Positions 38,130-44,414 of a stretch of 64,000 nucleotides of DNA are shown here, piece by piece. Source of the DNA: Lentzea waywayandensis. Lineage in GTDB: Bacteria > Actinomycetota > Actinomycetes > Mycobacteriales > Pseudonocardiaceae. Each line of letters begins with the position of its first letter. Position 1 is the stretch's first letter. The notes beneath the pieces are model-generated. The model made no database searches, was not told the DNA's origin, and worked only from the letters and a program-made list of their open reading frames with translations. The stretch lies in the NCBI RefSeq assembly GCF_900115955.1, contig NZ_FOYL01000013.1, positions 186,001-250,000 on the forward strand, in the 5' to 3' direction. Position numbers and translations under genes: made by a program.

Positions 38130-39092
38130 GTGGCCGTCACGATCAGGGATGTCGCTCGCCAGGCTCAGGTCTCCGTCTCAACCGTCTCGCGTGCGCTGAG
38201 CGCGCCGGGCCTGGTCAAGGAAACGACCCGGCAACGGGTCCTGGACGTCGTCGCCGGGCTCGGCTACCAGCCGAACCGGGCGGCGAGAAGCCTGATCACC
38301 GGCCGCACCGGCAACCTCGCCGTCGTGGTGCCCGACCTCCTCAACCCGTTCTTCCCGTCCGTCCTGCGGGGCGTGCAGACGAAGGCGGGCGAGGCGGGCA
38401 CCTCGGTGTTCTTCTGCGACAGCAGGGAGGACCCCGAGACCGAGGCCGAACTGGTGCGGACGATGGCGTCGCAGGTGGACGGCGTGGTGCTGTGCGCGTC
38501 GCTGCTGTCCGACGAGACGATCGTCGACCTGGCCGCGGTGACACCGCTCGTGCTGATCAACCGCATCGTGCCGGGCGTCTCGTCCGTCCTGATGGACAGC
38601 GCCAGCGGCATGGACCAGGTGGTCGCGCACCTGGAGTCGCTGGGCCACAAGGACTACGTCTACCTGGGCGGTCCAGCCGCCGCATGGTCGAACAACCGCA
38701 GGATGCAGGGCCTGGGAGGCCGCGCGCAGCTGCTCGGCTCGTTCGACCCGAACTTCGACGGTGGCTACGCCGCCGCCGAGCAGGCGCTCAGGACCGGCGC
38801 GACGGCGTTCATCGCCTACAACGACCTGATCGCACTGGGCGCGCTCGCCTACCTCGCGGAGCACGACGTCAAGGTGCCGGAACAGATCAGCGTGACCGGC
38901 TTCGACGACATCCTGTACGCGGCGATGTGCTCGCCCGCGCTGACGACGGTCCACATGCCGACCGAGGCCGCCGGCGAAGTCGCCGTGGACCTCCTCGCCA
39001 CCCTGCTCGAGGGCGGACCGGCCGAGCACCGGGAACTCCCGACGACGCTCGTGATCCGCGCAAGCACGGCCAGGGCACATTCCTCGTCCTGA
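38130..39092 (+). CDS. LacI-family regulator
   Basis: About 320 residues from GTG 38130 (TTG 38124 is possible). The head VTIRDVARQAQVSVSTVSRA with ALSAPGLVKETT is the LacI helix-turn-helix, and the sensor domain follows (NLAVVVPDLLNPFFPSVLRG, ISVTGFDDILYAAMCSP). It stands 44 bases behind the aldehyde dehydrogenase gene on the same strand and probably shares its transcript. Sensor-loop residues do not reveal the ligand. A hairpin terminator follows the stop. Confidence 0.88.
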   Translation: MAVTIRDVARQAQVSVSTVSRALSAPGLVKETTRQRVLDVVAGLGYQPNRAARSLITGRTGNLAVVVPDLLNPFFPSVLRGVQTKAGEAGTSVFFCDSREDPETEAELVRTMASQVDGVVLCASLLSDETIVDLAAVTPLVLINRIVPGVSSVLMDSASGMDQVVAHLESLGHKDYVYLGGPAAAWSNNRRMQGLGGRAQLLGSFDPNFDGGYAAAEQALRTGATAFIAYNDLIALGALAYLAEHDVKVPEQISVTGFDDILYAAMCSPALTTVHMPTEAAGEVAVDLLATLLEGGPAEHRELPTTLVIRASTARAHSSS

Positions 39093-39122
39093 CCGAACAA
39101 CAACCCACTAACCCACTCAGGC

Positions 39123-39156
39123 CGTGAGGGAGTCGCTTCGGGGTGACTCCCTCACG
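39123..39156 (+). terminator. Hairpin terminator behind the lacI gene
   Basis: CGTGAGGGAGTC (39123-39134) pairs perfectly with GACTCCCTCACG (39145-39156) across a ten-base loop containing TTCG. It can serve transcripts from both sides, since the possible minus-strand small gene ends at 39175. Confidence 0.82.
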
Positions 39157-39174
39157 CGGCCAGTGGAGTGAGCT

Positions 39175-39231
39175 CTAGTCGTACCCGCGAACGTGGCCAT
39201 CCTCGTCGGCGAGAATTTCGTAGCCATCCAT
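39175..39231 (-). CDS. Possible 18-residue peptide gene
   Basis: ATG 39231 follows GAGGAG by six bases, an excellent ribosome site, and opens MDGYEILADEDGHVRGYD before TAG. The product is acidic, with two GY pairs, and has no signal peptide. I do not recognise a family. It might be a regulatory micropeptide, the precursor of a modified peptide, or chance. It ends 18 bases from the shared terminator hairpin, as a short real transcript would. The codon use is GC-ending as in neighbours. Confidence 0.45.
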   Translation of the reverse strand: MDGYEILADEDGHVRGYD

Positions 39232-39485
39232 GTTCCGCTCCTCACGTTGGTGTTCGACATCACAAACCGTAGAGCCTCAGCCGCGTCCTGTGGAGTGAAT
39301 TTACATCGCAACCGGGGTAGTCGCCGGTAACCCAAGGGGGTCGTAGGGGTATCCCCCGACACCTAGCCCACCCGTGACCTCCATCACACACCAAGGCTAC
39401 AGCATGACTACACACCGCCTATCAAGACGACGGATTTGCCCATGACTATTGCCCGTCATGCCCCATTTGGGGGACAAAACGAGTC
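39232..39485. other. Gene-free gap ahead of the CAP-protein gene
   Basis: This gap holds the presumed promoters of the minus-strand peptide gene and the plus-strand CAP gene. It is less GC-rich than its surroundings. I see no further gene, clear palindrome or RNA in it. Confidence 0.5.
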
Positions 39486-40007
39486 ATGCGACCGATGCTC
39501 ACCGTAATCGCCGTGGCGGCAGCCCTGGTCCTCCCAGCGACCCCGGCAGTGGCCACAGACCCCGTCACCAAGGCCGTGGAACTCATGAACTCCTACCGCG
39601 CAAAGCACGGCGCGCCGCCTTTCTCCCTCGATTCCGAAGTGTCAAGAACGGCGCAAGAATGGGCCGATCACCTGCACGCGACAAACCGCTTCGAACATCG
39701 CCCGGACAACGCCTACGGCGAGAACCTCTACGAGACCGGCGGCCGCAGGGAAATCGATTCCGTGATCGTGAAAGCCCTGGAAGACTGGTACGCCGAATCA
39801 CGCCGATACGACTACGGCAAAGAGATGACACCGTCGAACGTCGACTACGGCGTCCTGCACTTCACCGCGATGGTCTGGAAGGCGTCGGACCGCGTGGGCG
39901 TGGGCCTGACGCAGGGCCGCAACGGCACCTACGTCGTTGTGAACTTCGCCAAGCGCGGCAACACCCTCAACCACTTCACGGCGAACGTCCTCCCACCCAC
40001 CACCTGA
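39486..40007 (+). CDS. Secreted CAP (SCP/PR1-like) domain protein
   Basis: 173 residues. A signal peptide covers about 1-23 (LTVIAVAAALVLPATPAVA), then a CAP domain: ELMNSYRAKHGAPPFSLDSE, FEHRP, YGENLYETGG, HFTAMVWKASDRVGVGLTQG. The CAP tetrad histidines and glutamates are represented by H in FEHRP, E in GENLY and H in LHFTAMVW. Bacterial CAP proteins are exported; their activity is unclear (lipid binding and protease-like roles are proposed). A 27-base tandem repeat starts right after the stop. Confidence 0.88.
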   Translation: MRPMLTVIAVAAALVLPATPAVATDPVTKAVELMNSYRAKHGAPPFSLDSEVSRTAQEWADHLHATNRFEHRPDNAYGENLYETGGRREIDSVIVKALEDWYAESRRYDYGKEMTPSNVDYGVLHFTAMVWKASDRVGVGLTQGRNGTYVVVNFAKRGNTLNHFTANVLPPTT

Positions 40008-40011
40008 TCCC

Positions 40012-40063
40012 GCGAAGCCGAAGGCGAGCCGTCCTACAGCGAAGCCGAAGGCGAGCCGTCCTA
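40012..40063. repeat. Two-copy tandem repeat
   Basis: A 25-base unit beginning GCGAAGCCGAAGGCGAGCCG occurs at 40012-40036 and again, identical, at 40039-40063 (period 27). It follows the CAP gene stop at 40007 and precedes the long palindrome. It is not in a recognised gene. Confidence 0.85.
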
Positions 40064-40076
40064 CCGCGCGGTCAGG

Positions 40077-40218
40077 GCGGTGGGGTCCCGTCACGAGTCG
40101 CACCACAGCTCTTGCTGCACCTGAGGAGGGGTGTCAAACGGACACGCTTTTCGTCCGTTTGACACCCCTCCTCAGGTGTGGCCCGCTCTTGGTGCGGCTC
40201 GTGACGGGACCCCACCGC
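40077..40218. repeat. 142-bp imperfect palindrome
   Basis: The left arm 40077-40143 is complementary to the right arm 40153-40218. The outer 29 positions match with one exception and the inner 26 match perfectly; only a middle segment of about 12 bases differs, and on the left arm it forms its own mini-hairpin CAGC-TCTT-GCTG. The loop is nine bases (ACGCTTTTC). It could be a bidirectional terminator, a miniature mobile element or a structured RNA. No target duplication is evident beside it. Confidence 0.9.
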
Positions 40219-40313
40219 CAACGCAACTCTCCAAGCAACCGGCGGTCGCCCAACGCAACAGGCGTGCCATCTGCCCGCCCGTGGCGCCCTCCCCCGATCA
40301 GATTGCCGGGGGT

Positions 40314-40332
40314 CTGGGGGCAGAGCCCCCAG
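40314..40332. terminator. GGGGGC/GCCCCC hairpin
   Basis: CTGGGGGC, AGA, GCCCCCAG makes an eight-base-pair stem, preceded by GGGGGT. This hairpin type is frequent in intergenic DNA of actinomycetes and probably ends the minus-strand hypothetical gene (stop 40520) or transcripts from the left. Confidence 0.6.
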
Positions 40333-40348
40333 GGAAAGCACCCAACAC

Positions 40349-40485
40349 AAGGTCGCCGCCCGCACGCTGACCACCCGGCAAGGTCGCGGCCCGCAAGGTA
40401 ACCACCCGCAAGCTAGCGGCCCGCAAGGTGACCGCCCGCGAGGCCGTCACCCGCAAGGTGACCACCCGCAAGGCCGCCACCCCGC
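40349..40485. repeat. 15-bp minisatellite, about nine units
   Basis: Degenerate units with consensus AAGGTNACCRCCCGC run head to tail: 40349, 40364, 40380, 40395, 40410, 40425, 40440, 40455 and 40470. Two units are 16 bases long, which breaks any single reading frame, so it is not a protein repeat as it stands. It lies just past the stop of the hypothetical gene at 40520. Confidence 0.85.
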
Positions 40486-40519
40486 AACGCAACCACCCCG
40501 AAAAGCCGCGCCCCACCCA

Positions 40520-41029
40520 TCAACGCAACCCGGCAGTCTCCGTAACCGCCCTCACCGCCGCCACAACAGCCGAAAACGGCGGCAAAAACGGCCGCCCCCC
40601 AGGCGAGTCCCCCAACCACCGAACCCCACCCCCGTCGATCCGCGAGGGCGGCAACGGCACCAGCGTCCCCAGCCGATGGGTCAGCGCCCCACGAGCCCGC
40701 AACCGAATCAAGTTCACCTGCGAAGCCTCATCGGCCGATTCAGTGAGGATGAGCCACCGCCCGGCAGCCCCGGAAGCGGACGGCAACACCACCACCGGCC
40801 CGCCGAGCATCCGCACGGACAGGTAGTGCTGCACCTCCCCGCCGATCCCGGCCGCCATCTCCACGGCGGACACGGCGTGGTCGGTGGTCAGCAGCAGCCG
40901 GTTCTCCGACCGCAGCACGAGCCACCCCCAGCTCGAGTAACGCTCCAGCGCGCCGGAGAAGGTGTCGAGCTGCGGCAGAACTCCGGACGGCAGAACTCCT
41001 GACGGCAGTACTCCCTTAGGCGAGTTCAT
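40520..41029 (-). CDS. Conserved-looking hypothetical protein
   Basis: 169 residues from ATG 41029. The N-terminus has a five-residue repeat (GVLPSGVLPSGVLP), written by three 15-base DNA repeats at about 40969-41013. The rest is a compact alpha/beta protein with YSSWGWLVLRSENRLLLTTD, VQHYLSVRMLGGPVVVLP and LVPLPPSRIDGGGVRWLG. The latter elements recall truncated primase/polymerase-like proteins of actinomycetes (a LPLPP...W pattern), but I would not name a function. No signal peptide or membrane segment. It is divergent from the permease gene. Confidence 0.7.
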   Translation of the reverse strand: MNSPKGVLPSGVLPSGVLPQLDTFSGALERYSSWGWLVLRSENRLLLTTDHAVSAVEMAAGIGGEVQHYLSVRMLGGPVVVLPSASGAAGRWLILTESADEASQVNLIRLRARGALTHRLGTLVPLPPSRIDGGGVRWLGDSPGGRPFLPPFSAVVAAVRAVTETAGLR

Positions 41030-41095
41030 CGATCTCACCCTCACTCTGTTTCAGTACGGTGTAACTCCGATCACACGATTTGACTCTCCGCCGCC

Positions 41096-42472
41096 ATGAA
41101 CTCACTATCGGGCCGCCATCGGCACACTCGAACGGGGCTGGAGAGCGTGACTCACCTGCGGGAACGGCATGTCACCATGATCGCGCTGGGAGGCGTGATC
41201 GGAGCGGGTCTGTTCGTCGGGACGGGCGCCGGCATCGCGCTCGCCGGACCGGCCGTGCTCATCTCATTTGGCCTTGCCGGAATTCTGGCTCTGCTGGTCC
41301 TGCGCATGCTCGGAGAAATGGCCGCAGAACATCCGAGCGGCGGCGCGTTCTCGGTGCACGCGGAAAAGGCGATCGGTCCGTGGGCCGGCTTCACGGTCGG
41401 CTGGACCTACTGGGCGGCGGTCGGCGTCGTGCTCGCGGTGGAGGCGACCGGCGCGGCCAAGATCGCGTCGGGCTGGGTTCCCGCGGTCCCGCAGTGGGCC
41501 TGGGTGCTGATCTTCATGTCGGCGCTCACCGCCGTGAACCTCGCGAACGTTCGCAACTTCGGCGAGTTCGAGTTCTGGTTCGCGGGTCTCAAGGTCGCCG
41601 CGATCGTCCTGTTCCTGTTGCTGGGCGCGGCCGCCATCGTCGGGCTGCTGCCGAACGTCGACTCCCCCGGCACGCAGAACCTGCACGACTTCCTGCCCCA
41701 CGGCTGGGGTGGCGTGATCGCCGGGTTCATGGCGGTGGTGTTCGCGTTCGGCGGCCTGGAGGTCGTCACGATCGCCGCGGCCGACGCCGCAGATCCGAAG
41801 CACGCCATCAAGAAGGCCGTCCGCACGTCCATGACGAGGCTGCTGGTGTTCTACCTCGGCTCGATGGCCGTGGTCGTCACGCTCCTGCCGTGGAACGACT
41901 CCGAGGTCGGCGCCAGCCCGTACGTCGCGGTGCTCAACCGGCTGGGCATCCCGGCTGCCGGGCAGATCATGAACGTCGTCATCTTCGTGGCTCTGCTGAG
42001 CGCCATCAACGCCACGCTCTACGGCGCCGCGCGCATGCTCAGCTCGCTCGCCGAACGCGGCGAGGCACCGAAGGCACTCCTCGCCAAGACGAACGGCGTC
42101 CCGCGCAACGCCGTGCTCGCCTCCACGGCGTTCGGTTTCTTCTCCGTGCTCCTCAACTACCTGTGGCCGGACACAGTGTTCCTGCTGCTGCTCAACGCGG
42201 TGGGCTCGGCGCTGCTGGTCGTCTGGGGGTTCGTCGCGATCTCCCAGATCCGGCTGCGCCGCACGTACGAGAACCCGGCGGTCCCCATGTGGGGTTATCC
42301 GTACCTCTCGTGGGTAGCGCTGGCCGCGATCGCCGGCATCATCGTGCTGATGCTCAGCGACGAGCAGGCCCGCGGCCAGATCCTGTCCACGGGCGTGCTC
42401 GTCGCCGTCATCGCCGCGGTCGCGCTCAGCAGGTCAGCCTTGCGGCGGCGAAGTCTCCTCGATCGAACCTGA
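41096..42472 (+). CDS. APC-superfamily amino-acid permease
   Basis: 458 residues with about twelve membrane helices. The first helix shows HVTMIALGGVIGAGLFVGTG, the substrate-binding start of the AAT family (GabP, AroP, CycA), and the GEMAAEHPSGGAFSVHAEKA loop follows. FAFGGLEVVTIAAADAADP and the conserved AINATLYGAARML are also typical. GABA, aromatic amino acids or D-alanine/glycine are possible cargoes; the gabT group 3 kb away makes GABA a reasonable guess. Its 3-prime end overlaps the convergent GH27 gene by 47 bases. Confidence 0.88.
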   Translation: MNSLSGRHRHTRTGLESVTHLRERHVTMIALGGVIGAGLFVGTGAGIALAGPAVLISFGLAGILALLVLRMLGEMAAEHPSGGAFSVHAEKAIGPWAGFTVGWTYWAAVGVVLAVEATGAAKIASGWVPAVPQWAWVLIFMSALTAVNLANVRNFGEFEFWFAGLKVAAIVLFLLLGAAAIVGLLPNVDSPGTQNLHDFLPHGWGGVIAGFMAVVFAFGGLEVVTIAAADAADPKHAIKKAVRTSMTRLLVFYLGSMAVVVTLLPWNDSEVGASPYVAVLNRLGIPAAGQIMNVVIFVALLSAINATLYGAARMLSSLAERGEAPKALLAKTNGVPRNAVLASTAFGFFSVLLNYLWPDTVFLLLLNAVGSALLVVWGFVAISQIRLRRTYENPAVPMWGYPYLSWVALAAIAGIIVLMLSDEQARGQILSTGVLVAVIAAVALSRSALRRRSLLDRT

Positions 42473-44414
42473 CGCCGTCACCGCCGTCGTTCAGCACCAG
42501 GCGCAGGAACTTGGCGCCCTTCAACGACCCCGTCAGCGACACCGCGTCGTCGCGCCACGTCCGCAGCCCGCTGTCGGCGACCTTCGTGCCGTCCGCCCAG
42601 ACCTCGAAGATCGCCGACCCGAGCTGGTTGACGTCCCGCTCGTCGTCGATGCCGACGTCGGACGAGAACGACGTGCAGCGCCCGCCGAGGTACAGGATCA
42701 GCTCGGCGTTGGCGTGCGCGCCGAGCCCCTTCGCGTACGTCTTCCCGTTGATGGTCAACGTCTTGCCGTCACCGCCGAGGTAGCCGCCGTTGGACCGGTC
42801 CCGCTCGACCGGCCCGTACCCGCTGCGCTCGGTGGTGAACCCGACGTCGCTGGCCCACACCTCCCCGGACGGCCCGGCGCCGGGCACGAGCACTCCGGCC
42901 TCCACCGGCCGCGACAGCTTGCCGTGCCCGACCCAGGTGACGCCCAACGAGCCACGCAACGCATGTGCCCCAGGGGTGACCCCGGCAGGGGGTGTGACCC
43001 GCCACTTGCTCTGCACCGACTGCGAGGTCAGCAACACCGCGGCGCGTTCGGAAGAAAGCCTCTCGACCTTCCACCCGGCAGGCGCCACAAAGGAAGTGGA
43101 GGCGTTCAGCAGCGGAATCGGCGCCTGGTTGGTCGCGGTCACGGTCGCCACGAACGGCTCCCCGGCCGGCGTGATGGTGCTGGGAATGCCGGGAACCGAG
43201 ACCGCGACGTCCAGCGACGTGTCGATCGCCGGCTCGTGCCGGTACCAGTCCTGCGACGCCTTCACCCGGAAGATCGCGGTGCCGTGCGGAGGCAACGAGG
43301 CCGAGATCTGCCCAGCGGACTGGAAGTTCTTGCCCTGCCACAGATCCCGCACGGTGTACCCGACGCTCGCGGGCAACCCGACCGCACGCGCCGAAGTCGA
43401 GATAGTCGCGTTCACCTCGGACTCGTTGAACAGCGCGACCGTCTTGTCCCCGTTGGCCAGGGGCTTCACGAACACCCAGTGCCCGTCCTTCTGGTGGATC
43501 ACCTTCCCCTGGACGCCCAGCCGGTCCTGGTTGACCGCGATGATCTCCTTGTTGCGCAGGATGTCCAGGTGCTCAGCCGACACCTTGCGCAGGTCCGCGC
43601 CGATCAGCAACGGCGCCGCCATGATCGACCACAGCGCGAAGTGGCTCCGGTACTCGACGGTGGTCTGCCGGCCGTTGCCGACCTCCAGCATGTCGGGGTC
43701 GTTCCAGTGCCCCGGCCCGGCATAGGCGTCCAGCGGCGCGTTGAGCTTCAGGATCTCCACGGTCTTGGACCAGGTGTCGTTGATGTCACCGGTGGTGCGC
43801 CACAGGTGCCCGACGCCCTTGCCCCACTCCCACGGCTTGTTCTGGCCCCACTCGCAGATCGAGTAGACGATCGGGCGGCCGGTCTTCTTCAACGCGTCCC
43901 GCATCTTCGTGTAGCGCTCCAGGGCGGGACGGCCCTCGTTGTTGCAGTTGTCGTACTTGAGGTAGTCGACGCCCCAGTCCGCGAACGTCTGCGCGTCGAT
44001 CTCCTCGTGGTCGAGCGCGCCCGGCATGGTCTTGGCGCAGGTCTGGACACCGGCGCTCGTGTAGATGCCGAACTTGAGGCCGCGCGCGTGGATGTAGTCC
44101 GCCAACGCCTTCATGCCGCTGGGAAAGCGGACGGGATGGTGGCGCAGGCGCCCGGTGGCGGGGTCGCGGGTGGCGTCGGCCCAGCAGTCGTCGACGTTGA
44201 CGTACTGGTAGCCGGCGTCCTTGAGCCCCTTCGTCACGAAGATGTCCGCCATGTCGCGGATCATCTGCTCGTTGATGTCGCAGCCGGTGGTGTTCCAGTT
44301 GTTGAACCCCATCGGCGGCGTCAGCGCCAACGTCGGATCCACAGCGGCGGCAGGTGGTGCGGGGACGACCACGGACGCTGCGACCAGCGCCAGCGCGGTG
44401 AGCAATGATCTCAC
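42426..44414 (-). CDS. Secreted GH27 alpha-galactosidase with NPCBM domain
   Basis: 662 residues from GTG 44414. A signal peptide (LLTALALVAASVVVP to AAA) is followed by the GH27 barrel: TPPMGFNNWN, the nucleophile D155 in YLKYDNCN and the acid/base D241 in WNDPDML. A beta domain, a NEW3-like domain (about 400-500) and a C-terminal NPCBM module (YLGGDGKTLTINGKTYAKGL) complete it. It removes terminal alpha-galactose (or beta-arabinopyranose) from oligosaccharides or galactomannan. The start overlaps the stop of the GH95 gene, so the two enzymes are co-translated. Confidence 0.93.
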   Translation of the reverse strand: MRSLLTALALVAASVVVPAPPAAAVDPTLALTPPMGFNNWNTTGCDINEQMIRDMADIFVTKGLKDAGYQYVNVDDCWADATRDPATGRLRHHPVRFPSGMKALADYIHARGLKFGIYTSAGVQTCAKTMPGALDHEEIDAQTFADWGVDYLKYDNCNNEGRPALERYTKMRDALKKTGRPIVYSICEWGQNKPWEWGKGVGHLWRTTGDINDTWSKTVEILKLNAPLDAYAGPGHWNDPDMLEVGNGRQTTVEYRSHFALWSIMAAPLLIGADLRKVSAEHLDILRNKEIIAVNQDRLGVQGKVIHQKDGHWVFVKPLANGDKTVALFNESEVNATISTSARAVGLPASVGYTVRDLWQGKNFQSAGQISASLPPHGTAIFRVKASQDWYRHEPAIDTSLDVAVSVPGIPSTITPAGEPFVATVTATNQAPIPLLNASTSFVAPAGWKVERLSSERAAVLLTSQSVQSKWRVTPPAGVTPGAHALRGSLGVTWVGHGKLSRPVEAGVLVPGAGPSGEVWASDVGFTTERSGYGPVERDRSNGGYLGGDGKTLTINGKTYAKGLGAHANAELILYLGGRCTSFSSDVGIDDERDVNQLGSAIFEVWADGTKVADSGLRTWRDDAVSLTGSLKGAKFLRLVLNDGGDGVRFDRGDFAAARLTC

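Noticed and set aside
40349..40485. CRISPR array
   Set aside because: Units are 15-16 bases, contiguous and degenerate, with no spacers and no cas genes nearby.
40298..40619. Minus-strand frames across the minisatellite (repeat-like LRVVTLRAA translations)
   Set aside because: Units of 15 and 16 bases break the frame, there is no ribosome site, and the translation simply mirrors the DNA repeat.
41096..42472. Assigning the permease as GabP outright
   Set aside because: Family features fit several AAT-family transporters, and it is 3 kb from gabT with unrelated genes between; substrate left open.
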